Source: an uncultured Sutterella sp. (lineage in GTDB: Bacteria; Pseudomonadota; Gammaproteobacteria; Burkholderiales; Burkholderiaceae_F). Taken from it: 64,000 nucleotides of DNA. The notes under the pieces were generated by a model. It did no database searches and was not told the origin of the DNA. It saw only the letters and a program-made list of their open reading frames with translations. This document shows, in pieces, positions 34,927 to 44,192 of the stretch. The stretch covers positions 28,415 through 92,414 of the forward strand of contig CASEFX010000019.1 of assembly GCA_949287305.1 (NCBI GenBank). The letters run 5' to 3'. Every line of letters starts with the position of its first letter. The first letter of the stretch is position 1. A program made the position numbers and the translations under genes.

Positions 34927-35928
34927 GTGAAGTCTCTTCTCTGCGCCACACTTTCCGCCGTCTTTCTTGCGGTCGCCCCGCAGGCCGACGCCGCCGACTT
35001 TGACAACCTTACGATCCGCCTGGCCCACACGGCCGCGGTTTCGCACGCCCACCACGAGGCGGCGCAGCTCTTTGCGAAGAACGTCGCCGAACGCACGGGC
35101 AACAAAGTGAAGGTGGAGGTCTATCCCGCGGGCGAATTGGGCGACCAGCCGTCGCTTGCGGAACAGGTGACGCTCGGCGCCCTCGACATGGCCGTCGTCT
35201 CGCTCGGCAACATGGCGATGTACTCGAAGAAGTTGAACGCCATGACGGCGCCCTTCCTCTTTGAAGACTACGACCACGCCCACCGCGTGATCGACGGCTT
35301 CGTCATGGACTGGATGAACCAGGGCCTCGCCGAACACGACTGCGTGGGCCTTTCGATGTTCGACTACGGCTTCCGCCAGACGACGACGCAGGACATCGTC
35401 GTCAACAAGGCCGAAGACCTCAAGGGCGTCAAGATCCGCGTGCCGCCCTCCACGGGTCTGCTCGCCGCCTTCGACGCGATCGGCGCCAACACGCAGCGAA
35501 TCGCCTACTCCGAGCTCTACACGTCCCTCAAGCAAGGCGTCGTCGCGGCCGAGGAAAACCCCGTCTTCACGATTCTCGCCGACTCGCTCTTTGAAACGCA
35601 GAATCAGCTCGCGCTCACGAACCACTACTTCGACTGCCAGATTCTGCTCGCCAACAAGATGTTCTTCGACGGGCTCAAGCCCGAACTGCAGGCCATCCTG
35701 AAGGAAGAGGCCGTCAAGGCGCAGAACCTCACGCGCGAGCGCATCTCTCACGGCGAAGCCGCCGTCGTGGAGGAACTCAAGCAAAAGGGCATGAACGTGA
35801 CCGTGCCCGACCGCGAATCGTTCGTTCGCCTCATGCAACCCGCCTACGACAAGGTGGGCGAGCTCGCCGGCAAGGAAGAAATGGCGAAGCTCCTCAAGGC
35901 GATCGACGCCGCGCGCACCGCGAAGTGA
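34927..35928 (+). CDS. dctP: TRAP transporter substrate-binding protein (DctP)
   Basis: A 333-aa periplasmic receptor. The start is GTG 34927 with TGAGG six bases upstream. The signal peptide KSLLCATLSAVFLAVAPQADA precedes a DctP fold: IRLAHTAAVSHAHHEAA, FRQTTTQDIVVNKAEDLKGVKIRVPP (with the Arg that binds the ligand carboxylate) and YTSLKQGVVAAEENP. It delivers an organic acid to the membrane subunits encoded downstream. A strong terminator-like hairpin separates it from dctM, which would give more binding protein than permease. Confidence 0.93.
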   Translation: MKSLLCATLSAVFLAVAPQADAADFDNLTIRLAHTAAVSHAHHEAAQLFAKNVAERTGNKVKVEVYPAGELGDQPSLAEQVTLGALDMAVVSLGNMAMYSKKLNAMTAPFLFEDYDHAHRVIDGFVMDWMNQGLAEHDCVGLSMFDYGFRQTTTQDIVVNKAEDLKGVKIRVPPSTGLLAAFDAIGANTQRIAYSELYTSLKQGVVAAEENPVFTILADSLFETQNQLALTNHYFDCQILLANKMFFDGLKPELQAILKEEAVKAQNLTRERISHGEAAVVEELKQKGMNVTVPDRESFVRLMQPAYDKVGELAGKEEMAKLLKAIDAARTAK

Positions 35929-35951
35929 CGCCTTGCGTCCTTTGACACCAC

Positions 35952-35992
35952 GGATGCTTTCGCCCGCCGAGGACGAAGGCATCCTTCTTTTT
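35952..35992 (+). terminator. Attenuating hairpin between dctP and dctM
   Basis: GGATGCTTTCG (35952-35962) pairs with 35974-35984 (one wobble), then TTCTTTTTT. It probably ends part of the transcripts after the binding-protein gene. Confidence 0.8.
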
Positions 35993-36026
35993 TGACAGCC
36001 TCTTCTTCCTACAGCGGATTTCCATC

Positions 36027-37310
36027 ATGGTCATGTTTGTGATCTTCACCGCCGTGCTCGTGCTGATGATGATCGGCGTCACGACGGCCGTCACGATGGG
36101 CGGCGTTTCGATCGCCACCTATCTCTGGGCGGGCGGTGACCCGGCACGGCTTTTCCTCGTGGCGCAGCGCATGTACGCGCAGGTCTCGGGGATCACGCTG
36201 ATGTCGATTCCCTTCTTCCTCCTCATGGGGAACCTCATGACGGTGGGCGGCGTCTCCAAGAGCCTCTTTGGCTTCGGGCGCGTCTGCATCGGCCACCGTT
36301 CGGGCGGGCTTTCCAACGCCGCCATCGTCGCCTGCATCGTCATGGCCGCCATGTCGGGTTCGGCCGCGGCCTGCGCGGCCGGGATCGGCATGATCGCCAT
36401 CGCCGAAATGACGAAGTCCGGGTACGAGCGCTCTTTCAGCTGCGCGACGATCGCCGCGGGCGGCGCCCTCGGCCCGATCATCCCGCCGAGCATCACGCTC
36501 ATTCTCTACGCGGGCCTCACCCAGACGAGCGTGAACGCCCTCTTTGCGGCGGGCGCGGTGCCGGGCGTTCTCCTCGGGATCCTCTTCATGTTCTGGTCCT
36601 CCTACGTTTCGCACCGCCGCGGCTACGCCGTGACGCCCCGCGCGGGCTGGCGCGAACGCTGGGCCGCCTTCCGCGAGGCCTTCTTCTCGCTCCTCACTCC
36701 GGTGATCGTGATCGGCGGCATGTTCGCGGGTCTCTTCACCGCGACGGAAGCGGCCGCGGTCGCGTCGCTCTACGTGGCGATCCTCGGGTTCTTCGTCTTC
36801 AAGACCCTCTCCGTCAAGGATCTTCCCAAGATCCTCTGGGACACGGTCGAACAGACCGCCAAGGTGATGTTCATCATCGCGACGGCCGGGTTCTTCCAGT
36901 ACGTCCTCCTCTACACGCGCATTCCGCAGCAGACGATCGCCTTCATGACGACGACCTTCTCGTCGGCGCTGCCCGTTCTCATGCTCATCATCGCGATCCT
37001 CGTCATCATGGGGTGCTTCCTCGAAGGGACGGCGATCCTCCTCATCACGGTGCCGATTTTCGTGCCCCTCATGAAGAGCTTCGGCTTCGACATCGTGCAG
37101 CTCGGGATCGTCATGTGCATCGCGCTCGCCGTGGGCGTCTTGACGCCGCCCGTCGGGCTCAATCTCTACGTGATGTCCTCGATCACGGGAGAAAAGGTGA
37201 TGAACATCGCCAAGGACGCCCTGGGCTACGTCGCCATCATGATTCTCATGGCCGTGGCGGTCGCACTCATCCCCGACCTGTCGCTCGCCTTCTCGCGCCT
37301 CGTGTCCTGA
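36027..37310 (+). CDS. dctM: TRAP transporter large permease subunit (DctM)
   Basis: A 427-aa inner-membrane protein with about 12-13 segments. DctM marks: SIPFFLLMGNLM, MSGSAAACAAGIGMIAI, AAGGALGPIIPPSITLILY, GLFTATEAAAVASLY and GVLTPPVGLNLYV. It forms the sodium-driven channel with DctQ. It lies in the dctP-M-Q operon, where M precedes Q, a less common order (P-Q-M is usual). ATG 36027 is followed by another ATG at 36033. Confidence 0.93.
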   Translation: MVMFVIFTAVLVLMMIGVTTAVTMGGVSIATYLWAGGDPARLFLVAQRMYAQVSGITLMSIPFFLLMGNLMTVGGVSKSLFGFGRVCIGHRSGGLSNAAIVACIVMAAMSGSAAACAAGIGMIAIAEMTKSGYERSFSCATIAAGGALGPIIPPSITLILYAGLTQTSVNALFAAGAVPGVLLGILFMFWSSYVSHRRGYAVTPRAGWRERWAAFREAFFSLLTPVIVIGGMFAGLFTATEAAAVASLYVAILGFFVFKTLSVKDLPKILWDTVEQTAKVMFIIATAGFFQYVLLYTRIPQQTIAFMTTTFSSALPVLMLIIAILVIMGCFLEGTAILLITVPIFVPLMKSFGFDIVQLGIVMCIALAVGVLTPPVGLNLYVMSSITGEKVMNIAKDALGYVAIMILMAVAVALIPDLSLAFSRLVS

Positions 37311-37323
37311 CGGAGTATCGTAC

Positions 37324-37818
37324 ATGTCCTCTCTTCTCTCCCTTCTGCGCGCAGGCGACGAACTTCTCAGCCGCGTCGTGCGCGCGATCTGCGTCGTCGC
37401 CATGGCGTCGATCTTCATCATGTTCATCCTGAACGTCTTCGTGCGGTTCGTGCCGATCTACAACTTCACGCAGACGGACGACTGGATTCAGTTCGCGCTC
37501 GTCTGGATGATCTTCCTGGGCGCCCAGGAACTCGTGCGCACGCGCAACCACTTCGTCGTGGATCTCTTCACGGACCGTCTTCGCGACCGTCTCTCGGGCC
37601 GGATCCTCCGCGTCATCGTCTGCGCGATCGAACTCGCCACCTACGCCGTCATCTGTTACTACGGCTGGATCTGGGTGATGCGCTCGAACGCCACCATGCA
37701 GTCGATCCCCTGGATGGAAGTGCGCTACATGTACGCCGCCATCCCCGTGAGCGCGGGCTTCATGACGCTCTACGGCGTGCGCGACCTTCTCGAGGCCCTG
37801 CGCCGTCTGCGCGGATAA
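37324..37818 (+). CDS. dctQ: TRAP transporter small permease subunit (DctQ)
   Basis: A 164-aa membrane protein with four hydrophobic segments. The family pattern FVRFVPIYNFTQTDDWIQFALVWMIFLGAQELVRTRNHFVVDL is present. It pairs with DctM. GGAG lies eight bases before ATG 37324 and the gap after dctM is 13 bp. The operon ends at the terminator that follows. Confidence 0.92.
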   Translation: MSSLLSLLRAGDELLSRVVRAICVVAMASIFIMFILNVFVRFVPIYNFTQTDDWIQFALVWMIFLGAQELVRTRNHFVVDLFTDRLRDRLSGRILRVIVCAIELATYAVICYYGWIWVMRSNATMQSIPWMEVRYMYAAIPVSAGFMTLYGVRDLLEALRRLRG

Positions 37819-37840
37819 GAAGACGACGCGCTCGCGCATC

Positions 37841-37863
37841 AAGCCGCCTTCGGGCGGCTTTTT
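37841..37863 (+). terminator. Terminator of the TRAP operon
   Basis: AAGCCGCC (37841-37848) pairs with GGCGGCTT (37853-37860) around TTCG, then T run. Confidence 0.95.
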
Positions 37864-38284
37864 CATGACCTGTCCTTTCACGCCACGTTTGCGGGCGCCC
37901 CGGCGTCCTGTAAATCTCTCGTTTCCGGCCCGGAGAGTCTCGGAGCAACGCTTCGCGGCGGGAATTTCGGTGGCCAAGTCAAAAGTCTTGCATAAGACCT
38001 CTTTTTCGAACCGTCATTCACGATTCTCACGCGAATGGACATTCGTGCGTCTTTGTTGTCAAGGGGTTGAGACGAAAGGAAACAATTCGACTTCACTCCG
38101 GAAAATGTTTCCGGAATCATTTTTCAATTTTCTGTGTTGTCAACGTAAGAAAAATCCCTATGGAGAGCCTTTTGCGAAATGAGTTTACGAAATGTAAACT
38201 ACACATTGAGGTCTTGGAGCAAAAGCAAATGCCATAGGTGCCTTTACGCCAAGCCGGAAAAAACAAAACACAACGGGAGGCTTT
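37864..38284. other. Long AT-richer leader of the DAACS symporter gene
   Basis: No convincing gene in 421 bp. It contains two dyads: TCCGGAAA at 38097-38104 with TTTCCGGA at 38108-38115, and AGTTTAC (38182-38188) with GTAAACT (38194-38200). There are also two copies of GTTGTCAA, at about 38055 and 38141. The end holds a GGGAGG ribosome site. It is a candidate regulatory leader. Confidence 0.45.
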
Positions 38285-39520
38285 ATGTCATCCAAGAAAC
38301 CCAAGATCAGTCTGGCTTGGCAGATGATGATCGGTCTAGCGCTCGGCGTCGTGGTCGGCGCGCTCGTGGAACAGGAAACCGCGAAAACTTTCCTTCAGCC
38401 GTTGGGCGACCTCTTCATTCGCCTGATCCGCATGGTCGTGGTGCCGTTGGTGGTCGCCACCATCATCGCGGGCGCCGCCGGCATTTCGGACACCTCGAAG
38501 CTCGGCCGCGTCGCCACCAAGACGCTGATCTGCTACGCCCTCACGACGGCCGTCGCCGTTGCGATCGGCCTCGTCTTTGCAAGCTTCATCCAGCCGGGCG
38601 TCGGCCTTGACCTCTCGACCGAAGGTCTCGCCGCCAAGGCCGTCGAAGCGCCGCCCCTCACCCAGACGCTTTTGAACATCGTCCCGATCAACCCGATGCA
38701 GGCCATGTCCGAAGGCCAGATGCTTCAGATCATCTTCTTTGCGGTGATCTTCGGCTTCGGCCTCTCCTCGCTCGGCGACCGTTGCAAGCCGGTTCTCAAC
38801 TTCTTTGAAGTGGTCGGCGACACGATGATCCGCGTCACGGGCATCGTGATGCTCTACGCCCCGATCGGCGTGTTCGGCTTGATCGCCTTCACGGTGAGCC
38901 GTCACGGTCTCGGCGTTCTCCTGCCGCTCTTCCAGCTCATCCTCTCGTCCTTCCTCGCGACGGCCTTCTTCGTCATCCTCCTTCTGGTGCCGCTCGTCCG
39001 CGTCGTCACCGGCATCCCGATGATGACCTTCTACCGCGGGATCTTCGAGCCCTGGCTCATCGCCTTCACGACCTGCTCTTCGGCCGCGGCCCTGCCGGCG
39101 AACCTCAACGCCGCCCGCCGTCTCGGCTCGACGAAGGCCGTGGCTTCCTTCTCGATTCCGCTCGGCAACACGATCAACATGAACGGTACGGCCATCTACA
39201 TGGGCGTCTGCTCGATCTTCGCCGCGGAAGTCTACGGGCTTGACCTCACGATGGCCGACCAGGTCACGATCGTTCTGATGGGCGTTCTCGCCGCCGTCGG
39301 CACGGCCGGCGTCCCGGGTGCGGGCCTCATCATGACGACGGTGGTCTTCACGCAGGTCGGCATTCCGCTCGAAGCGGTGGCCCTCATTGCGGGCATCGAC
39401 CGTATTCTCGACATGATCCGTACGTCCATCAACGTGGTCGGCGACGTGGCTTCGGCGCTCATCGTGACGCGTCTGGAGGGCGACCTCGGAAGCGAACCCT
39501 ACGTCGAAGGCGAATCGTAA
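38285..39520 (+). CDS. Dicarboxylate/amino acid:cation symporter (DAACS)
   Basis: A 411-aa inner-membrane transporter of the GltP/DctA/SstT family. Signature segments: MVVVPLVVATIIAGAAG, SSAAALPANLNA (hairpin 1) and NTINMNGTAIY (NMDGTA-type sodium site, with Asp replaced by Asn), then GTAGVPGAGLIM (hairpin 2) and DRILDMIRTSINVVGD. It takes up glutamate, aspartate, Ser/Thr or C4-dicarboxylates with protons or sodium. The Asn at the sodium site may point to SstT-like or proton coupling; uncertain. Confidence 0.92.
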   Translation: MSSKKPKISLAWQMMIGLALGVVVGALVEQETAKTFLQPLGDLFIRLIRMVVVPLVVATIIAGAAGISDTSKLGRVATKTLICYALTTAVAVAIGLVFASFIQPGVGLDLSTEGLAAKAVEAPPLTQTLLNIVPINPMQAMSEGQMLQIIFFAVIFGFGLSSLGDRCKPVLNFFEVVGDTMIRVTGIVMLYAPIGVFGLIAFTVSRHGLGVLLPLFQLILSSFLATAFFVILLLVPLVRVVTGIPMMTFYRGIFEPWLIAFTTCSSAAALPANLNAARRLGSTKAVASFSIPLGNTINMNGTAIYMGVCSIFAAEVYGLDLTMADQVTIVLMGVLAAVGTAGVPGAGLIMTTVVFTQVGIPLEAVALIAGIDRILDMIRTSINVVGDVASALIVTRLEGDLGSEPYVEGES

Positions 39521-39532
39521 CGCCTTCCCCTC

Positions 39533-39604
39533 GGAGCGCCCCGTCCCCGGGCGCTCCGTCCGAATACGGAAAAGGGAGCGTCCCAAGAAACGCTCCCTTT
39601 TCGT
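39533..39604 (+). terminator. Double hairpin terminator of the symporter gene
   Basis: First stem GGAGCGCCC (39533-39541) with 39549-39557; second AAAAGGGAGCGT (39570-39581) with ACGCTCCCTTTT (39590-39601), which ends in T. Confidence 0.9.
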
Positions 39605-39857
39605 TTGTCCGTCGTTTGTCCTTCATTTGCCGTCGACACCCGTCGGTCACACGTTCACCGACCGAGAAGTCATCCCCGAAGCAACGCACCGCTACGAAAT
39701 CCGGGCGGCGCATCCCGAAGCGTCATCGCGCCCCGCATGAGGAAAACTAGATTCCTCAACCTCCGGCAACCCCGAGACCGTCAACTTCCGGGCCGGGACA
39801 AAAGAAAGTCCCGTTGCCGGTGTCGGACAAAGCCCCTCTTTCTCGTTTGGAGGCGGC
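39605..39857. other. Intergenic region, no gene seen
   Basis: About 250 bp with a short CGTTTGTC repeat near 39600 but no supported gene or signal. Confidence 0.5.
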
Positions 39858-40715
39858 TTACGGTTGCTCAGCCGCCTTTGCCTTCGTCTCGCGAAGGAGT
39901 TCCGCAAGACGCAGATACTGCGGAGTATCGAGGTTCGACTTTGCGAGCATCGATTCCAGATAGGGCACCGCACCCTTCCAGTCCTCGGCCGTGAGCATCA
40001 CGATCGCCGCCATTTCAAGCGTGCGCGCGCTCTCGGGATCGACGCCGAGGGCCTTTTTGACGAGCTCCTTCGCCTCGGGAAAGGCGGAGCGCTCGTTGAG
40101 CGTGAGAATCGTCGCGGTGAGTTCGAGCATGACTTCGGGGTCGGCCGCGACCTTTTCGTTCAAGGAACGGCCCTTGCGGTAGGCTTCGAGCGCCGTGCGG
40201 TAGTCTTCCTTTTCGACGCTGCGGCGCGCGAGGAGCACCCAGGCGCGGGCGTCCTTTTCGTTCACCTTCAGGTATTCGCGGATCTGCTCGACGTCGCGGG
40301 CCTCGCCCTGGAAGACCTGCTGATCCTTCACGAGGAGCATCACTTCCGGAGCCCCGAGGAGCTGATAGCACATGACGGGGACGCACACCATGAGCGCCAC
40401 GACGCCGATCACCGTATTGCGAAGTGACACGGGCACGGCGCGGCTCTTCGTCGCCTCGGTTTCCTTCATTTCCTCCAAGGCGCGGCGCTCGAGATCTTCC
40501 CGAAGCGAGCGGTAGGCCTCTTCCGTATGAAGTCCCTGGGCGTATTCGGCCTCCAAGCGCTCGGCCTCTTCCCGGAGGGATTTGCGCAGAAAGGCCGCGT
40601 GTTCGTCTTCATGCACGTCGCCCGTACGGGCGCGAAGGAAGGTCGGCAGAATCGCCGCGATCGCCGCCACGAGCATGACGCCGAAGACGACATAAAGCAA
40701 AACGGTATCGGTCAT
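39858..40715 (-). CDS. ccmI: CcmI-like cytochrome c biogenesis protein
   Basis: A 285-aa membrane-anchored protein. Two N-terminal transmembrane helices (VLLYVVFGVMLVAAIAAILP and the segment near 100-125) bracket a coiled, Glu/Arg-rich cytoplasmic loop. The C-terminal periplasmic part is TPR-like (DARAWVLLARRSVEKEDYRTALEAYRKG, AKELVKKALGVDPESARTLEMAAI). CcmI brings apocytochrome c to the haem lyase. No other ccm genes are nearby, so this is a separated part of the system. It fits a genome rich in multihaem cytochromes. Confidence 0.85.
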   Translation of the reverse strand: MTDTVLLYVVFGVMLVAAIAAILPTFLRARTGDVHEDEHAAFLRKSLREEAERLEAEYAQGLHTEEAYRSLREDLERRALEEMKETEATKSRAVPVSLRNTVIGVVALMVCVPVMCYQLLGAPEVMLLVKDQQVFQGEARDVEQIREYLKVNEKDARAWVLLARRSVEKEDYRTALEAYRKGRSLNEKVAADPEVMLELTATILTLNERSAFPEAKELVKKALGVDPESARTLEMAAIVMLTAEDWKGAVPYLESMLAKSNLDTPQYLRLAELLRETKAKAAEQP

Positions 40716-40858
40716 GGGTTGGTAGCTGTGTTCTTATGTAGGTACCGGCAGATCGCTCATCTTAGCAGAGTCGGGGTCCGGCACCGCGTAAAAGCGCCCC
40801 CGTAACGAAGCGGCACAACGCCGCCGCGCTCGAAAAAAGAAAAGTTCCGGTGCTCGCC

Positions 40859-42058
40859 TCAGCGCCGCGACACGCGCTCGACAAGCCGCCCGGCTTGTTC
40901 GAGGAGCCACGCATCCGTCCCGAAGCCCGAAACCAGCGAAACGCCGAGCGGCGCGCCGTCGATTTCGGCAAGCGGCAGCGTCACCCAGGGCACGCCCGCA
41001 AGACCGCCCAGGCAGAAGGAAGCGCTCATGCGGCTGCGGAAGCGGTTCATGTCTTCCGCCGTACAGTCGCGCTTGAGACCCGCGCCGGGCAAGGTCGGAA
41101 GAATCAGTAACCCTGAACCCGCCAGAAGCGCGTTCACGTGATCCACCACCCGTCGGCAGACCTCCTCTTCTGCGCGGAGGTCCTTGTCATGGATGTGTTT
41201 GGCAAAGGCGAAGCGCTCCTTGACGCCCGGACCGAAGGTCGGGCGGTAGCGCTCGATGAAGTCGCCGTCGTGCTTCCAGATTTCACGTCCCTGCAGCGCC
41301 TGATAGGCCTTGAGAACCGTCTCGAGCGCCAAAGGCGCGGCGCGGACGTGCTTTGCGGGCCCCCAGAGCGCCTCGGCCGAAGCAACGACGTCGGACACCG
41401 CTTCGACGACGCGATCGCCGAAAAGCTCATGGATGTCGTCGGGAATCAGGAGCTCGGGCCTCCTTTCCGAAGGGACCGCATCTTCGCCGATCAGCACGGC
41501 GGTCGCCCGGCGAAAGACGTCGAAATCCGAAGCCAGAATACCCGCCGTGTCGTAGGGCGGGCACAGCCCCCAACACCCTTCGAGCGAAATGCGCCCAAAG
41601 CTCGGACGAATGCCGAAAAGGCCGCACTGACTCGCCGGACCCCGAACGGATCCGCCCGAATCGGTGCCGAGCGAAAAGTCGCAGAGTCCGCAGGAAACGC
41701 TCGAGGCCGAGCCGGAGGAAGAACCGCCCGCGTAGCGGTCGGGGGCGGCGCCGTTGACGGGCGCGCCGAAGTGGGCGTTGTCGCCGATCACGGAAAAGGC
41801 GAGCTCGTCCGTCACCGCTTTGCCCGCGAAGCGCGCGCCGGCGTCAAGAAGTTGCGTCACGGCACGGGCCGTGCGGGTTTTGACGCCCGAGAGGGCGAGC
41901 ATCGTGGGACTTCCCGCGCTCGTCGGATAGCCCGCCACATCGAACATGTCCTTTACGGAAAAAGTGAGTCCCGAGAGCGCGCCCTCGGGCGCGTGCGGAA
42001 GTTCGACGTCGGGATACGGCATGAAGGCCATGGAATTTTCGCGGGTCCACTCTGTCAT
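40859..42058 (-). CDS. Amidase signature family enzyme
   Basis: A 399-aa hydrolase of the amidase signature family. The catalytic Lys is in FSVKDMFDVAG, the cis-Ser in GGSSSGSASSV and the nucleophile Ser in GTDSGGSVRGP. Family members hydrolyse linear or aryl amides; the substrate is unknown. GGAGA lies eight bases before ATG 42058. It may be part of a minus-strand run with ccmI but is separated from it by about 140 bp. Confidence 0.9.
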   Translation of the reverse strand: MTEWTRENSMAFMPYPDVELPHAPEGALSGLTFSVKDMFDVAGYPTSAGSPTMLALSGVKTRTARAVTQLLDAGARFAGKAVTDELAFSVIGDNAHFGAPVNGAAPDRYAGGSSSGSASSVSCGLCDFSLGTDSGGSVRGPASQCGLFGIRPSFGRISLEGCWGLCPPYDTAGILASDFDVFRRATAVLIGEDAVPSERRPELLIPDDIHELFGDRVVEAVSDVVASAEALWGPAKHVRAAPLALETVLKAYQALQGREIWKHDGDFIERYRPTFGPGVKERFAFAKHIHDKDLRAEEEVCRRVVDHVNALLAGSGLLILPTLPGAGLKRDCTAEDMNRFRSRMSASFCLGGLAGVPWVTLPLAEIDGAPLGVSLVSGFGTDAWLLEQAGRLVERVSRR

Positions 42059-42184
42059 GGCTTTTTCTCCGGAACGGAAAGGAATGCGGCCTACGTCGAG
42101 CGCCGAACATCGGTCGCCGCGTCACCGGCAGTCCGTCCATTGTAGGCGAGATGAGACCTTCTCCAAAGACGCGCCGAAAACAGA

Positions 42185-42214
42185 GGTCCCATGCGAATCG
42201 CTTCGCACGGGACC
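42185..42214 (-). terminator. Hairpin after the first octahaem cytochrome gene
   Basis: GGTCCC and ATGCGAA pair with TTCGCAC and GGGACC around TCGC, a 13-bp stem with one mismatch. It is a copy of the hairpin at 44117-44140 after the second paralogue. Few T residues follow on the minus strand. Confidence 0.65.
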
Positions 42215-42262
42215 GCAGGCTTGGGGCCGGAGCGTCCCGATGGACGCTCCTTCAGAGAAGGT

Positions 42263-43876
42263 TTACTTCTTCGCGTTCACTTCCTTGGCGGCGTCGCGCA
42301 GGAGTTTCGCGGCCTTCATCGAGGCGTTGGCGCACTTCTCGAGCGAACGGACCGCCATGTCGGGATTGTGGAACCAGGCGCCGTTCACGGCCGTCCAGTA
42401 TTCCCAATTGATGTGCGCGGTCGAGTGGAGCTTGCGGGCTTCCTCAAGCTTCGCTTCGGGCACGTTCATGGCAATCGCCAGTTCGAACGCATTGAACATG
42501 TCGTCCATGCGCGATTCAGCTTCGCGGAGTTTGCCCGTGTAGTAGCCGTGCATCGCGTCGATGGTCGCATTCATCTGCGCTTCGGTCTTGTCGGTGTGGC
42601 AAGCGAGGCAGGTTTCCTTCATGTAATGACGCGGCGACGTGGCCCAGTGGTTCGTGTAGGTCGTGCCGTCGGCCTTCTTCACCTTGGGCATGTGGCAGGA
42701 AGCGCAGGTGGCGCCCGCCTTGTCGTGCGTCGAGCCGAGATAGGTTTCGACGTCGGGGTGCTGCAGCTTCACGAGCTTGGCGCCGGTGAGCGGATGCACG
42801 AAGTCTACGAAGCCGATCTTCTGATAATGCGCTTCGATGTCGTCGGCGTTCACCCACGGGAAGTGGTTCGTCAAGCGGCTTTCCGCCATCTTGACGGGCT
42901 TGCCGTCGGGGGTCGTGCCCGGATTGCCGGCATATTCGACGTGGCACTGCGCGCACATGAGTCGGCTGTCGGCGCGGTCCATCGTAGCGATCTTGCGGGT
43001 GAAGCCGCGAACACCGGCGTCCTTGACCGTGAGCTTCACGGGATTCGTCGCCTGATCGCGGTAGACGCTCGGGCCCTTTTCGTCGCGGTCCATCGCGTCG
43101 ATCAGCGCGTCGCGGATGATGCGAGGCTGCGTCGTGTGCGGATCATGGCAGAAGTTGCAGTTGAGCGCGTGGTTGACGGAGCGGACCACTTCGACGGGGT
43201 TCGAACCGCGGTGGAACTTGGCGCCCTCGACCTTGTCGCCCATGTAGGCCCAGTCGAGCATCAGGTCGGAAGATTTGCAGGTCCAGCAGACGGCGTTCCC
43301 CGCCACGGCGGTGCCGGCCTTGAAGCGCTTGTGTTCGTTCGTTTCGGGGTGATTGTCCTTCAGGACGTCCCAAACCTTGTAGGATTTGCCGCCTTCCAAG
43401 GTCGGATAGAGCCAGCCGTCCTTCGGTTGGAAGCGGCCGCCGAAGGCGCGGTCGACGATGAACTGGTCGATCGCCATGAAGACGTGGGCGCGCGGCAGGT
43501 CGTGCTCCTTCGTGAAGCCGTGCGTGCCCATGGCGCGGTCGAAGAACGGGTCGGGGCCCGGGCCCGTCGCGTCCTTCTTCGACTGACGGGGCGGACGTTC
43601 GCCCGCGGCGAAGAGCGACTTGTACTGATCGGTGTGGCAGGCGCCGCAGGCGGCCGGGTCGAAGCTGACCGTCGGGCGGGTCTTCATGTCGGCGAGGTGC
43701 CGGTCGAGCCCCGTGTGGCAGGTCGAGCAGGCGACGTCCTTGTGCGCCGCGCCGGCATGATCCTTGGCGATCGTGCCGTGGCAGCTCGTGCACTTCGCGA
43801 GGTCGGCGGCCGACGCGGACATCGTGAAGCCGAGGCCGAGCGCCGCAAGCATGAGAAGTTGAGTGTGTCGGTTCAT
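42263..43876 (-). CDS. Octahaem cytochrome c, ONR/NrfA-type nitrite reductase-like (copy 1)
   Basis: A 537-aa periplasmic protein. The signal peptide ends near ASAADLAKC. There are eight haem motifs: CTSCH, CSTCH, CGACH, then CWTCK (the Lys-ligated catalytic haem of NrfA), CNFCH, CAQCH, CASCH and CLACH. The last five match the pentahaem NrfA core and the first three match the extra domain of octahaem nitrite reductases. NrfA active-site pieces are visible: CHVEY (Glu/Tyr), KLQHP (calcium Lys/Gln and catalytic His). A GGGAGA site precedes ATG 43876. Reduction of nitrite to ammonium is the likely role, though sulfite or hydroxylamine are also possible. Confidence 0.88.
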   Translation of the reverse strand: MNRHTQLLMLAALGLGFTMSASAADLAKCTSCHGTIAKDHAGAAHKDVACSTCHTGLDRHLADMKTRPTVSFDPAACGACHTDQYKSLFAAGERPPRQSKKDATGPGPDPFFDRAMGTHGFTKEHDLPRAHVFMAIDQFIVDRAFGGRFQPKDGWLYPTLEGGKSYKVWDVLKDNHPETNEHKRFKAGTAVAGNAVCWTCKSSDLMLDWAYMGDKVEGAKFHRGSNPVEVVRSVNHALNCNFCHDPHTTQPRIIRDALIDAMDRDEKGPSVYRDQATNPVKLTVKDAGVRGFTRKIATMDRADSRLMCAQCHVEYAGNPGTTPDGKPVKMAESRLTNHFPWVNADDIEAHYQKIGFVDFVHPLTGAKLVKLQHPDVETYLGSTHDKAGATCASCHMPKVKKADGTTYTNHWATSPRHYMKETCLACHTDKTEAQMNATIDAMHGYYTGKLREAESRMDDMFNAFELAIAMNVPEAKLEEARKLHSTAHINWEYWTAVNGAWFHNPDMAVRSLEKCANASMKAAKLLRDAAKEVNAKK

Positions 43877-44105
43877 GAGGGTCTCCCTGAGGGTGATGGA
43901 CGGTGCCGGTCGTTCGCCGGTTATCCGTACGTTTTGAGTCTAGGAAGACCTTACTTTTTCCCGCCATCCTGCCCGGGGACGACCCTTTTTCCCTTCTCCT
44001 CTCCGCGTCCTCCTCCCCGGGGCGGATTTTTCACTCCGAAACGCCCCTTCGGATTCTTTTCTCTTTCTTATGAGAAGCTTTTGTCTATTTCTTTCGCGCC
44101 CTCGA
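43877..44105. other. Spacer between the two octahaem cytochrome genes
   Basis: About 230 bp, low in GC, no gene. It must hold the promoter of copy 1, but no clear box was found. Confidence 0.5.
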
Positions 44106-44140
44106 TAAAAAAAAACCCCGTGCGAATCGCTTCGCACGGG
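44106..44140 (-). terminator. Terminator of the second octahaem cytochrome gene
   Basis: CCCGTGCGAA (44117-44126) pairs with TTCGCACGGG (44131-44140) around TCGC. On the minus strand it is followed by a run of U (A run 44106-44115). Confidence 0.92.
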
Positions 44141-44192
44141 ACCGAAGGCTTGGAGCCCGAGCGTCCCTCAAGGGACGCTCCTCAAAGAAGCA

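Noticed and set aside
40859..42058. Amidase as GatA of the tRNA amidotransferase
   Set aside because: No gatB or gatC is nearby, and the sequence lacks GatA-specific segments I can recognise; kept as a general amidase.
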